Positions 51,928 through 62,573 of a stretch of 64,000 nucleotides of DNA are shown one piece after another. The stretch lies in NCBI GenBank assembly GCA_020848545.1, contig JADLHZ010000044.1, positions 62,001-126,000 of the forward strand, in the 5' to 3' direction. Position numbers and translations under genes: made by a program. The stretch is from Deltaproteobacteria bacterium. Lineage in GTDB: Bacteria > Myxococcota > JADLHZ01. Position 1 is the stretch's first letter. The number at the start of each line of letters is the position of its first letter. The notes under the pieces were generated by a model. The model was not told where the DNA came from, ran no database searches, and worked only from the letters and a program-made list of their open reading frames with translations.

Positions 51928-52401
51928 ATGCCGCCTCCGAGCAAGTCCACCGTCAAAGCCGTCGTCAGCAAGCGCGCGCCGAAGGCCGTCGGCAATTACA
52001 GCGCCGCCGTCACCGCCGAGCACAACCAGTCGCTCTACGTCTCGGGCCAAATCGCGATCGAGATGCCGAAGGGCACCGTCTTCACCGGCGACATCAAGCG
52101 CCAGGCTGAGATCGTGATGATGAACCTGAAGAACATCGTGCAGGACGCCGGCTACCACATGGAGGACATCGTGCGCTCCACGATCTACCTGACCAACATG
52201 GAGAACTACGAGGCGGTCAACGAGATCTACGGCAAGTACTTCATCTCGAAGGTCTTCCCGGCGCGGGCCGTCATCGGCGTGGCAGCGCTGCCGAAGGGCG
52301 TCGGCGTCGAGATCGACGCGGTGGCGGTGAAGAAGGTGGAAGGCCCTGCAGGGAAGGGCGGCGGCCAAGTGGTCGTCGAAGAGATCGAAGAGAAGTTCTG
52401 A
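51928..52401 (+). CDS. RidA (YjgF/YER057c) family enamine/imine deaminase
   Basis: 157 residues from ATG 51928 with AGGAG 7 bases before it (GTG 51925 would be too close). RidA hydrolyses reactive enamine/imine intermediates from PLP enzymes. Seen: GNYSAAVTAEHNQSLYVSGQIAIE, the central 'GDIKRQAEIVMMNLKNIVQDAG' helix, VRSTIYLTNMENYEAVNEIYGKYF and FPARAVIGVAALPKGVGVEIDAVA (the family signature with the key Arg and Glu). The Lys/Gly-rich C-terminal tail is longer than usual by about 20 residues. Its last four bases overlap the presumed CTG start of the chemoreceptor. Confidence 0.92.
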   Translation: MPPPSKSTVKAVVSKRAPKAVGNYSAAVTAEHNQSLYVSGQIAIEMPKGTVFTGDIKRQAEIVMMNLKNIVQDAGYHMEDIVRSTIYLTNMENYEAVNEIYGKYFISKVFPARAVIGVAALPKGVGVEIDAVAVKKVEGPAGKGGGQVVVEEIEEKF

Positions 52402-54461
52402 AGCTCTCTGTCCGCATCATTTGGATCGTCGTCGCGTCGTTCACGCTCTTTGGCGCGACGCTCTCGGGGCTGTCTTGGCTGAGCACGGGCCGGACCCTCG
52501 AGCACGAGCTGCACCGGCGCGCGATCGCCCTCGCCAAGAACCTCGCGAGCAATAGCGCCTTCGCCGTACGCTTGAACGACAGCGAAGGCATCGAGGCGCT
52601 GCTTGGCGGCGTGCTCGAAGATCAGGACGCGCTCTACGTCGTCGTCTACGACGCCGAGGGCGGCGTGCTCGCGAGCAAGACGAGCCAGCGCTACCCGCAA
52701 AAGGGCTTCACGAAGCTTCAAGACAAGAGCGACGCCACGATGATCGAGCGCGGCGACGACGACGTCGACACCGCCCGCACCCCGATCACGCCGATGCTCG
52801 AAGACGCGGCCGAGAAGGACAAGCCCGAGATCCTCGGCTTCGTGCGCCTCGGCTTCTCTCGCGCTGGGCTGAACGAGCGCCTGCGCACGCTGACGTTGAC
52901 GAACCTCATCGTCGTGATCATCGCCCTCGTCGTGGCGGCGCTCGCGCTGAACCGGGTGATCACCCGCCTGGTCGAGCCGCTGGGGGCGATGGCGACGACG
53001 GCGCAGAACATCGCGGCAGGCAAGCTCAACGCGACGGTGCGCCAGGATTCGCAAGGCGAGATCGGCATCCTCGCGCGCGCGTTCGCGGCGATGGCGAGCA
53101 GCTTGAAGCGCACGATCTCCGAGATCCGCGCGGTGGCCCAGCGCACGCGCGAGACTTCCGCCGAGATTCGCGTGCAGACCGCTGAGGTGATCGACGCCGC
53201 ACAAGGGCAAGTGCGCAGCGCCGACGACGCCTTTCGATCGGTCGCCGAGATCCAAACGTCGAGCCGCCACGTCTCGACCAGCGTCGATCGCTTGGCGGCC
53301 GCCACCGACGTCACGTCCTCGTCTTTGGAGGCGATGAGCGCGCAGCTCGCCGGCGTGTCGGCGAACGCGAAGAACCTGGCCGATCACGCCGGCCTCACGA
53401 ACACCGGCATGAACGACATGGCGCGCTCGATCCAACGTGTGGGCAAGGACGTGGAGACGCTCGCTGGCGCCGCCGAGCAGACGATCTCGTCGGTGCAAGA
53501 GATCAGCGCGTCGATCAAGAACGTGGAAGAGCGCGCGCGGGCGGCGACGGCGCTCTCTGAGCAGGTGGCGGAGGGCGCGCAGACGCAAGGCCTCGCCGCC
53601 GCCGAACGGACGATCAGCGGCATGGACCGCATTCGCGAGACCGTCGCGGCGACGATGGTGGCGATGCGCCAGCTCAGCGAGCGCGCCGAGCAGATCGGCC
53701 AAGTGCTCACGGTGATCAACGAGGTGAACGAGCAGGTGAACTTGCTCGCCCTGAACGCCGCGATCATCGCCGCGCAGGCGGGTGAGCATGGGCGCGGCTT
53801 CTCGGTCGTCGCCGGCGAGATCAAGGCGCTCGCGGGGCGAACGAGCGCGTCGACCGGCGAGATCGCCGAGCTCATCGCCGCGATCCAAAAAGGTAGCCGA
53901 GAGGCGCTGAAGTCGATCGCGTCTGGCGAAGAGAGCGTGGGCGACGGGGTCAAGCAGGCGAACGAGACCGAGCAGGTCTTGAAAGAGATCTTCGAGCGCT
54001 CGCGGGCGTCGGCGGCGAGCGCGCGATCGATCGAGGCGGCGACTTCGCAGCAGGCGCAGGGGATCAAGCAGATCGCGCACGCGATGGAGCAGATCGGCGT
54101 GATGGTCGAGAACATCACGCGCTCGAGCCGCGAGCAGAACGACAGCGCCAAGCAAATGAAGCAGTCCGCCGAAGACATGCGCGCGGCGTCGGCCGAGGCG
54201 CAGCGGCTCGTCGAGAGCATGGCCGGCGGCAGCGAGCAGATCACCGGCGCCGTCGGCGAGGTGCGGACGATGATCAAAGACATCCTCGCGGCGATGAGCA
54301 CGCAGCAAGACGGCACGCAGGCTCTCGGTACGAGCATCGCCAGCATCCGCGACGCGGCGAGGACCAGCCTCGCGAGCATCGAGCGCATGAGCCAGGGCGT
54401 CGGCGAGCTCGCCAAGCGGACAGAAGCGCTACAAGAAAGCTTGGGTCATTTCGAGGTGTGA
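52398..54461 (+). CDS. Methyl-accepting chemotaxis-type transducer, probably CTG start
   Basis: 687 residues if read from CTG 52398, which overlaps the RidA stop (CTGA). The protein then begins KLSVRIIWIVVASFTLFG, a normal basic-hydrophobic N-terminus with first membrane helix (residues about 6-28). A periplasmic sensor of about 135 residues follows, then the second helix (about 168-188, LIVVIIALVVAALAL), HAMP (about 190-240, ending GEIGILARAFAAMASSL) and a long signalling helix pair with hairpin tip EVNEQVNLLALNAAIIAAQAGEHGRGFSVVAGEI near 443-478. No ATG, GTG or TTG is found in frame from about 52311 to 52571; the first later start, TTG 52572, would lose the first helix. The 3' end overlaps the convergent amidotransferase by 16 bases. 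Confidence 0.88.
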   Translation: MKLSVRIIWIVVASFTLFGATLSGLSWLSTGRTLEHELHRRAIALAKNLASNSAFAVRLNDSEGIEALLGGVLEDQDALYVVVYDAEGGVLASKTSQRYPQKGFTKLQDKSDATMIERGDDDVDTARTPITPMLEDAAEKDKPEILGFVRLGFSRAGLNERLRTLTLTNLIVVIIALVVAALALNRVITRLVEPLGAMATTAQNIAAGKLNATVRQDSQGEIGILARAFAAMASSLKRTISEIRAVAQRTRETSAEIRVQTAEVIDAAQGQVRSADDAFRSVAEIQTSSRHVSTSVDRLAAATDVTSSSLEAMSAQLAGVSANAKNLADHAGLTNTGMNDMARSIQRVGKDVETLAGAAEQTISSVQEISASIKNVEERARAATALSEQVAEGAQTQGLAAAERTISGMDRIRETVAATMVAMRQLSERAEQIGQVLTVINEVNEQVNLLALNAAIIAAQAGEHGRGFSVVAGEIKALAGRTSASTGEIAELIAAIQKGSREALKSIASGEESVGDGVKQANETEQVLKEIFERSRASAASARSIEAATSQQAQGIKQIAHAMEQIGVMVENITRSSREQNDSAKQMKQSAEDMRAASAEAQRLVESMAGGSEQITGAVGEVRTMIKDILAAMSTQQDGTQALGTSIASIRDAARTSLASIERMSQGVGELAKRTEALQESLGHFEV

Positions 54462-55171
54462 GCAGCGGCGACGAGGCGCGCGTAGATCCGATCGTGGCGC
54501 TCGCGCTCGGCCATCGCTTCCGGGTGCCACTGCACGCCGACGAAGTAACACCGCTTCGGATCGACGAACGCTTCGACGATGCCGTCTTCGGCGACCGCTG
54601 CGGCCACGAGCCCGGCGCCGAGCGTTTTGACCGCTTGATGATGCGTGCTGTTGACCGGCAGCGGCGCGGCGCCGATCCAATCGGCGAGGACGCCGCTCGG
54701 GCTCACGTTGTGCCAGGCGAGCCGCTTGTCGCCGATCTGCGAGTGCCCGGGCGTGCTCCGTTTTTGCGAGGGCAGATCCTGATACAAGCTGCCGCCGCGC
54801 AAAACGTTCATCGCCTGCATGCCGCCGCAGATACCGAGCACCGGCTTGTCGCCGGCGTCGAAGTGGCGAAGGAGCGCCATTTCGAAGGCGGTGCGCTCGG
54901 GCACGATGCGGCCGAGCCTCTCGTGGCGTGCTTCGCCGAACAACGCCGGATCGAGGTCGAAGTCGCCGCCGCTCACGACCAAGGCATCGAGGCCGGCGGC
55001 GTACTCGGGCACCAGCGCCGGATCGACCGAGGGCAGCACCACCGGCAGCCCGCCGGCGCGCAAAACCGCCTCTATATAATAGTGTTGCAGCACATGGTGG
55101 AAGGTGGCGACCTCGCGCACCGGCCGGGCTTCATAGTCGGCGCTGATCCCGACCCGCGGCCTCACGGGCAT
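54446..55171 (-). CDS. Class I glutamine amidotransferase-like hydrolase (peptidase C26, PuuD-like)
   Basis: 241 residues. Class I GATase fold with nucleophile Cys115 in GICGGMQAMNV and the His-Glu pair in VQWHPEA (His216, Glu218). Other family marks: VSGGDFDLDPALF, the PGHSQ segment and PVNSTHHQAV. It should hydrolyse gamma-glutamyl amides such as gamma-glutamyl-GABA, as PuuD does in the putrescine pathway; no other polyamine genes are adjacent. Start ATG 55171 lies in the 10-base overlap with the upstream lipoprotein. GTG 55165 (GTGA overlap, AAGG 7 bases before) is equally possible. Confidence 0.88.
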   Translation of the reverse strand: MPVRPRVGISADYEARPVREVATFHHVLQHYYIEAVLRAGGLPVVLPSVDPALVPEYAAGLDALVVSGGDFDLDPALFGEARHERLGRIVPERTAFEMALLRHFDAGDKPVLGICGGMQAMNVLRGGSLYQDLPSQKRSTPGHSQIGDKRLAWHNVSPSGVLADWIGAAPLPVNSTHHQAVKTLGAGLVAAAVAEDGIVEAFVDPKRCYFVGVQWHPEAMAERERHDRIYARLVAAAHTSK

Positions 55172-55863
55172 ACCTTGCCGTCGCGATCGACGAAGACCTG
55201 GTCGCGCTCGCCGCCCAAGGCCACGGCGCAAGCGCTGTCGCTGCCGTCGGGATTTCGGCGCAGCGCACACACGTCGCCGCGTGAGAGCGGATCGACGCAG
55301 ACGACGTCTGGCGGCGCAGCAAGGATGAGCTCCATGTTCTCGACGACCGTCTCGGCGGCCTTCAGCTCGCGCGCCTGCGGCACGAAGTGGCAACACGCGG
55401 AGGTCGTCGGGCCGGCGAGCGCCGCACCGCTGACGCCGTCGGCCGCGAACGCGCTGCGCAGCTCCGGCCCACCGCCGAGCGTATCGACCTCGCACCGATG
55501 CGTGCGCAGGCGCGTGTTCTGCCATTCGGCGGTCACATAATAGGTCACGGGATAAGTCTGCCCTGGCGGCTCCTCGAACAACACCTCGAATGGCATGCCT
55601 TCGGTGAGCTGCTGGCGGGAGGGCGTGCGGACGAGCTGCGTCGCTTCGGCGAGCACCGCGTCTTTGCGCAGGCAGTAGCCCTCGACCGCGGTCGTGTAGA
55701 CCACGAGGTGCACGTCGCCTTGGACCTCCGGCAGCTTCGAGACGTCGCCGCCGAGCTTCAAGGTGCCGCTCAAGCGCAGCATGTCCGTGCGCGGGATCGG
55801 CGCTTCGCGCGGGGCGTTCATGCACGCGGCGAGGGCCAAGAATATGCAAAGAAGGCAACGCAT
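55162..55863 (-). CDS. Small hypothetical lipoprotein
   Basis: 233 residues from ATG 55863. Very short signal MRCLLCIFLALAAC with lipobox LAAC. The mature part is likely a beta-sandwich (LSGTLKLGGDVSKLPEVQGDVHLVVYTTAV; TYPVTYYVTAEWQNTRLRTHRCEV) with cysteine pairs (CCHFVPQ, VCVDPLSRGDVCAL, ACAVAL) and an EF-like DRDGKVCP end. Function unknown. It overlaps the amidotransferase gene by 10 bases, suggesting cotranscription. Its start is 57 bases from the divergent prolyl oligopeptidase. Confidence 0.78.
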   Translation of the reverse strand: MRCLLCIFLALAACMNAPREAPIPRTDMLRLSGTLKLGGDVSKLPEVQGDVHLVVYTTAVEGYCLRKDAVLAEATQLVRTPSRQQLTEGMPFEVLFEEPPGQTYPVTYYVTAEWQNTRLRTHRCEVDTLGGGPELRSAFAADGVSGAALAGPTTSACCHFVPQARELKAAETVVENMELILAAPPDVVCVDPLSRGDVCALRRNPDGSDSACAVALGGERDQVFVDRDGKVCP

Positions 55864-55919
55864 CCCTTGATCGATCGCAGCGATATCAGCGATGGGCGGC
55901 GCATTCAAAGGGAGGCCGC

Positions 55920-58052
<2,133 letters not shown>

Positions 58053-58056
58053 CGCC

Positions 58057-58124
58057 CTCGCACTGTTCCTCGCACTCAGCCTCTACCTCGCACTCTGCCT
58101 TTCACTCGCACTCGCACTCGCACT
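58057..58124 (+). repeat. CTCGCACT-type microsatellite between genes
   Basis: CTCGCACT occurs at 58057, 58069 and 58087, followed by a near-perfect hexamer run (CACTCG) from 58103 to 58124 with about 3.7 units. It fills the whole gap between the prolyl oligopeptidase stop and the ATG at 58128, so the downstream gene has no recognisable Shine-Dalgarno. The run is short; replication slippage could vary it. Confidence 0.7.
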
Positions 58125-58127
58125 CCC

Positions 58128-61100
58128 ATGCCGCGCGTCTCCGAAGACGATCCTCCCCTCCGCCGCTCGCGCACGACCTCGCGCGCGGAGCAACGCCTTC
58201 GGGTCAAGAAGCTCATACTTCAGCTCGCCTGGCTCGACGCCCCGCGCGCCGTCGTCAGCGGCGGTGTCTGGACGGTCGGCGACCGAGCGGCGCTGCGCGC
58301 TGCGGTGATCGGCGTCGACCCAGTCTCTCCAGACGCACTCGCGAAGCTGGTCAAGCAGCACGGCGCCCGCATCGACCGCGCGCTCGTCGGCCAAGCGAAC
58401 CGCGCGTTGCTCGAGCTACTGACGTCGAAGAAGCTCGCCGAAGAAGTGCGCGCGCAGATCGAAGACTTCGATCGCTTTCGCCGCAGCGTCGAAGCGGCGC
58501 TGCAGCAGGTGAGCACGTTGCTCGACGCGGCGGCGCTGCCCGCGGCCCGTGGTGAACGCCTCGCGCTCGAACGGCACGCCGTTTGGCTCGACAGTGACGA
58601 CCGCCGTCCCTCACGCTCGCTCTCGAACGCGGCGTTACAGAAGCTCGCGGCGGCGGGCGGCGCGCTCGCGAACAGCGCGGCGTTCGTGCTGGCGCAGCGC
58701 GGCAAGGCGCCAGCGTCATCCCGCGCGACGGTGGCGAAGAGCCTGCGTGGCTGGCCGCTCGATCTCGTCGTGCGCGCGCGGGCGGCGTTTGGCGACGCGC
58801 TGTCGACGGTAGCGGCGCGCCTCGATCCGCACGCGTTCTCCGGCACCTTGGCGATCGCGGCGTGCGTGCTCCCGGAGGCGGCGTGGCCGCGCTTGCTCGA
58901 CGCGCTCGCGATGATCGACGCGCATGTGGACGCTGCCGAGCAAGCGCTCGCGGCGCGGCGCTTGCGCTTCTCTGCGGTGTTCGAGCGCGCGGTGACGGCG
59001 GCGCAACGCACCGGGCCCGACACCGCGGACATGCGCAGCTTCGCCCACGCGTGGCGCGCGCAGATCGTCGCCGAGATGGCACGTGACGGTGCGCCGCACG
59101 CGCGCGCGCTCCCGGAGCGGACGCAGCCCTTCGATGGCCTGCGCGACGCGGTGCTCTGGTACATCGGCAACGTCGACGCGTTCGTCCCGCGCGGCCGCGG
59201 CTATCTGGTCGAGCGGCTGCGCGCGACGGCCGAGGCGTGCGTGCAGAAGGCGCCGCGGCCCACGGAGCATCGCCTGCGCGACGCGTTCGCGACGCTGATC
59301 ATCACGCGCGTCGAGATGGGCGAGGGCGGCGCGCGGTTCGTCGAAGCGGCGGAGCGTCTCGGAGAGTGGCTCACGCATACGAGCGCCGTCTGCGCGCCTG
59401 GCGAGCGGGGGGATGATCCCTTGCAGCTCGCGCACGCGGTCATCGCCGGCGCGCTGCGTGGTCCGCCGGGAGATCTATTGGCGCTCTTGCATCACCTCGG
59501 CGCTTGCGGTGACCTCTTGCTCGATCGCGCGCGGGCTCCGGCACAGACGGACTCGCTGGCGCCGAACGCCCGCGCGTATCTTCGCGGGTTGTCGCCGTAC
59601 GATGCGGAGCCAGCGGCGGCTTGGGTCCTCGCCCACACGCCGCGCGGCGAAAACCTGCGTGGCCTCCTCGAGCGCGGATCGATCGTCGACCTCGCGAGCG
59701 TGCTCTGGCGCCGCCCGGATCGCGCGGCGAAGGTCATGTCATGGCTGGCCGGTGATCTGCCGATCTACCAGGCGATGATCGTGTCGCACATGGGGACGTT
59801 GCGCCGCCGGGTGGACAGGGCGAGCGACCGTGCGCTCGACGACTTCATGCGCTGCGTGAGCGCGATGACGCGGGCGCACTCGAGCGAGGCCACCTTCGCG
59901 GCGCGCGTGGGCCTCGATCTTGCGGCGTGGTGCGAGGACGAAGACGTGTTGGTCGCCCAGCCGGGCCTGGTTCGCTGGATCGCGGAGGAAACCTTCCTTG
60001 CGCTCGCCGGCAAGCGCGACGACAACGCGTTCGTCATCGCCACTGGCAACCGCGGGCCGATCTTCGATCTGGCGGCGGCGTGGAAGGAAGCCGGCCACGG
60101 TGCGGTCGACGCCATGGTGAAAGATCGCCTGCGCCGCGCGCGCGAGGCCGAGAAGCAGGGCGAAAGAGTGCGCTACCCGCACTCGGGCTACGAGCTGCGC
60201 TTGGCGGCGCACCTGTGCGAAGGCGATCCGCAGCGCTTGCACGCTTCGCTGGCGCGCACGCACCTCGACTGGGGTCAGGCGGAGGCGGCGTGGTGCGGCT
60301 ACACGTTGGCGAAGAAGATCGCGCCGGCGCGCATGACGGTCGCGGCCTACGCGCGGGATCCGCAACGCCTGCCGATCGTGTACCGCGCGCTGCAGAGCTT
60401 GGGGCTCGTCGAGAAGCTCATGCATGTCGGCGATCTCTCCGCGATCTTTGCCACGCTCGACGCGGTGCCTGGCACGCTCGTCGCGCCGGAGGCCGTGCCC
60501 CGCTCGAGCCGCGCCGCAACGCGCTTGCTCCTGCACCACACGATGATCGCCGACGGTGAGCCCACCTTGCCGAACGCGCTCACGACCGTGCTCGGCCGCG
60601 TCGACGCGTGGAAGCTCGAGCTCGCGCACCTCGAGAGGATCGCGGCCAGCACGCCCTCCGCACAAAAGCGGCTCGTCGCGCTGCGTGAACGGCTCTCCGA
60701 TCCGCGCGCGGTCGCCGCGAGCGTCGAGGAGGACTACGGCAAAGCCCTCGCCAAGCTCACGGTGCACGCCCGCTGGCGCGCGTTCGACGCGTTGATCCGC
60801 CGCGCGCTCTCCCAGCACTGGCGGCGCTTGCTCGGCCACGTTCCGAAGCACGTCGAGCAGCCCGATTGGCAGAACGCGCTGCACCTCTTGCTCAGCGTGA
60901 AGTTGAACCGCCGCCTCTTGAAGCAGCTCCTGCGCGACCGCGCGACGGGGAAGCTCGCCGTGTTTCGCGATCACCCAGTGAACCAACGCTTCTTGGAGCG
61001 CGTGGCCGCGAAGAAGGTGGCGCGACCGCAGGGTTGGCTCACGCCGCGCACGCTGGTCATCGAGGTCCAGAAGCAGAAGCTCACGGCGTACGTCGAGCAG

Positions 61101-61781
61101 GATCCGCTGCGCGTGCTGCAAATGGGCAACCTTTTTGCGACGTGCTTGTCGGTCGGCAACACCAATGCCTTCTCGACGATCGCCAACGCCGCCGAGATCA
61201 ACAAGCGCGTGCTCATGCTGCGCGACGAGGAGCGCAATGTCGTTGGCCGCAAGCTGATCGCGCTGAGCGACGCCGGCGTCGTCTACGGTTTTCGCTCGTA
61301 CGGCTCGCCTCTGCACCACAAAGCGAGCGGCGGCCCGTGGGCGAAGATCGCGTTCGACTTGCTGAGCGTCGCGATCGCTCACGCCGCCGGCGCGCGCTTT
61401 CCGACGCGGGGTGAAGACGAGAAAGCCACGAACGAAGACAAAGCGCTCGTGCTCTTCGCGAGTTGGTACAACGACGGCACCGAGCGCTTCGATTTTTGGG
61501 CGACCGAGTGCGCGGACGCCGCCGGTCAGGTCGATCGGGCGAAGGTGCGCGAGCGGTTGCGCGCGTTCTTCGCGACGATGCCGGGAGCAGCGAGCTTGGA
61601 CTTCGACGCGGCGATGCGCGGCCTCATCTGGCTCGGAAGAGACGGCAGCGATGACGCCAACGCGTTGCTCGCGGCCGGTGTGTTCGACGTGGCGATGGCG
61701 GCGTATGTAGAGCGTCATGCGACAAGCTTCACGTCGGCGCGATTTGCTGAAGACCACGGAGAAAAATTTTCGCGCGCGTGA
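58128..61781 (+). CDS. 1217-residue hypothetical protein with conserved C-terminal core
   Basis: No signal peptide or membrane segment. Residues 1-900 are helical and rich in Ala, Arg and Leu with few recognisable motifs. The segment about 985-1050 is more structured: VLQMGNLFATCLSVGNTNAF, INKRVLMLRDEERNVVGRKLIAL, GFRSYGSPLHHKASGG. A pattern of 'TCLS.G..N' followed by 'L.LrDe...VgRkLiaL' reminds me of PcfJ-like or related cysteine-containing domains, but I am not confident. The N-terminus is supported by the GC-rich codon pattern from 58128; the translation signal is unclear because the preceding bases are repetitive. Confidence 0.75.
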   Translation: MPRVSEDDPPLRRSRTTSRAEQRLRVKKLILQLAWLDAPRAVVSGGVWTVGDRAALRAAVIGVDPVSPDALAKLVKQHGARIDRALVGQANRALLELLTSKKLAEEVRAQIEDFDRFRRSVEAALQQVSTLLDAAALPAARGERLALERHAVWLDSDDRRPSRSLSNAALQKLAAAGGALANSAAFVLAQRGKAPASSRATVAKSLRGWPLDLVVRARAAFGDALSTVAARLDPHAFSGTLAIAACVLPEAAWPRLLDALAMIDAHVDAAEQALAARRLRFSAVFERAVTAAQRTGPDTADMRSFAHAWRAQIVAEMARDGAPHARALPERTQPFDGLRDAVLWYIGNVDAFVPRGRGYLVERLRATAEACVQKAPRPTEHRLRDAFATLIITRVEMGEGGARFVEAAERLGEWLTHTSAVCAPGERGDDPLQLAHAVIAGALRGPPGDLLALLHHLGACGDLLLDRARAPAQTDSLAPNARAYLRGLSPYDAEPAAAWVLAHTPRGENLRGLLERGSIVDLASVLWRRPDRAAKVMSWLAGDLPIYQAMIVSHMGTLRRRVDRASDRALDDFMRCVSAMTRAHSSEATFAARVGLDLAAWCEDEDVLVAQPGLVRWIAEETFLALAGKRDDNAFVIATGNRGPIFDLAAAWKEAGHGAVDAMVKDRLRRAREAEKQGERVRYPHSGYELRLAAHLCEGDPQRLHASLARTHLDWGQAEAAWCGYTLAKKIAPARMTVAAYARDPQRLPIVYRALQSLGLVEKLMHVGDLSAIFATLDAVPGTLVAPEAVPRSSRAATRLLLHHTMIADGEPTLPNALTTVLGRVDAWKLELAHLERIAASTPSAQKRLVALRERLSDPRAVAASVEEDYGKALAKLTVHARWRAFDALIRRALSQHWRRLLGHVPKHVEQPDWQNALHLLLSVKLNRRLLKQLLRDRATGKLAVFRDHPVNQRFLERVAAKKVARPQGWLTPRTLVIEVQKQKLTAYVEQDPLRVLQMGNLFATCLSVGNTNAFSTIANAAEINKRVLMLRDEERNVVGRKLIALSDAGVVYGFRSYGSPLHHKASGGPWAKIAFDLLSVAIAHAAGARFPTRGEDEKATNEDKALVLFASWYNDGTERFDFWATECADAAGQVDRAKVRERLRAFFATMPGAASLDFDAAMRGLIWLGRDGSDDANALLAAGVFDVAMAAYVERHATSFTSARFAEDHGEKFSRA

Positions 61782-61857
61782 ATAGCCACGACCCCAGAAC
61801 GTCTGATACCCCAGTGTCGCCCAATGGGTGGGTACATATCCTCATTTAGGAGAAGCC

Positions 61858-62028
61858 ATGAAGAAACTGCTCGCTGTTTCGTTCCTCGGTGCTGCCTTCT
61901 TGTTCGCCAACGCCGCCCTCGCCGACGATCCGCCGGCCGATGCCAAGAAGGAAGAGAAGAAGGCCGACAAGAAGGGCAAGAAGGACAAGAAGGGCGAAGA
62001 AAAGAAGACCGAAGAAGCGCCGAAGTAA
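61858..62028 (+). CDS. Small Lys/Glu-rich secreted protein
   Basis: 56 residues from ATG 61858 with AGGAG 6 bases upstream. A clear Sec signal MKKLLAVSFLGAAFLFANAALA, cleaved before DDPPADAKKEEKK, leaves a mature peptide of about 34 residues made almost only of Lys, Glu, Asp, Gly, Pro and Ala. Such mature parts are intrinsically disordered. Small highly charged exported proteins of this type are common and uncharacterised. An in-frame ATG at 61828 has no Shine-Dalgarno and would bury the signal. Confidence 0.8.
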   Translation: MKKLLAVSFLGAAFLFANAALADDPPADAKKEEKKADKKGKKDKKGEEKKTEEAPK

Positions 62029-62219
62029 TGCGCCGCGGGTTCACTGGTGAGCCTCGCGGCTACTGGTGAGCCCGTGTAGATGAGCCGCTGCCGTTGCAAG
62101 TGCGGCGGCTCGTCGAGCGTTGCCCCCGGATGCCGGTCATTGGATGGTGTTCGGAAACAACGTGTAAACCCGGTGCGAGACCCACGCGCGCTCCGTGCCG
62201 CGGCGGGTTCACTGGTTCT

Positions 62220-62269
62220 CGAAAGGCGTCGGTGAGAGCGAAGGCTCCACCGGCGCCTTTCGTTTTGTT
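62220..62269 (+). terminator. Rho-independent terminator upstream of rho
   Basis: A 15-bp stem, CGAAAGGCGTCGGTG pairing with CACCGGCGCCTTTCG (one T-G wobble), with a 13-base loop, followed by TTTTGTT. It lies 190 bases after the Lys/Glu-rich gene and 27 bases before the promoter-like TTGACA. Best read as the end of the upstream transcript. Confidence 0.8.
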
Positions 62270-62296
62270 CAACCTAGGATTTCTGGTTCCGCCCGC

Positions 62297-62325
62297 TTGA
62301 CAGCCCCCGCCCACTTATTTATGTC
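62297..62325 (+). promoter_or_regulatory. Sigma-70-like promoter for rho
   Basis: TTGACA at 62297-62302 is a perfect -35 element. With a 17-base spacer the -10 would be TATGTC (62320-62325), only three of six matches, inside an A/T-rich stretch (CTTATTTATGT) unusual for this region. It lies just downstream of the terminator and would give a leader of about 240 bases before rho. Confidence 0.5.
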
Positions 62326-62573
62326 CCCGGGCGGTCCGCTGCTCTTGCAGCACGCTCACCGAGCTCATTCCCGTTCAACCCATAGACTCGCGGCCATTTC
62401 CTCTATCGAGAGCCAGGCCGCAGCGGACCCGAGATGCGTGCTGCATTGCGAGTGCTTGTCCACGTGACCGAGTCGCGTGGACGTTGGAGTCTCCCCTGGC
62501 AACGCGTCGTCGACGGTCACATGGTGGCCACCACTCTCACGAAGGCATCCTCACGGTTCCGCAACAGGAACGC

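Larger units (their letters stand above)
62029..62573. other. 545-base intergenic region upstream of rho
   Basis: No convincing gene. It holds a 14-base direct repeat GCGGGTTCACTGGT (62035-62048 and 62203-62216), a shorter tandem ACTGGTGAGCC (62043-62053 and 62062-62072), a strong terminator-like hairpin at 62220-62269 and a sigma-70-like promoter at 62297-62325. The rest, from 62326 to 62573, would be a rho leader of about 240 bases. Long rho leaders with autogenous control are known in other bacteria. Confidence 0.6.

Noticed and set aside
58103-58124. Possible CRISPR-like repeat array
   Set aside because: Units are 6-8 bases with no spacers; it is a microsatellite.
62094-62300. 68-residue open frame in the gap before rho
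   Set aside because: It runs through the terminator hairpin, has no Shine-Dalgarno and has the composition of random GC-rich sequence.
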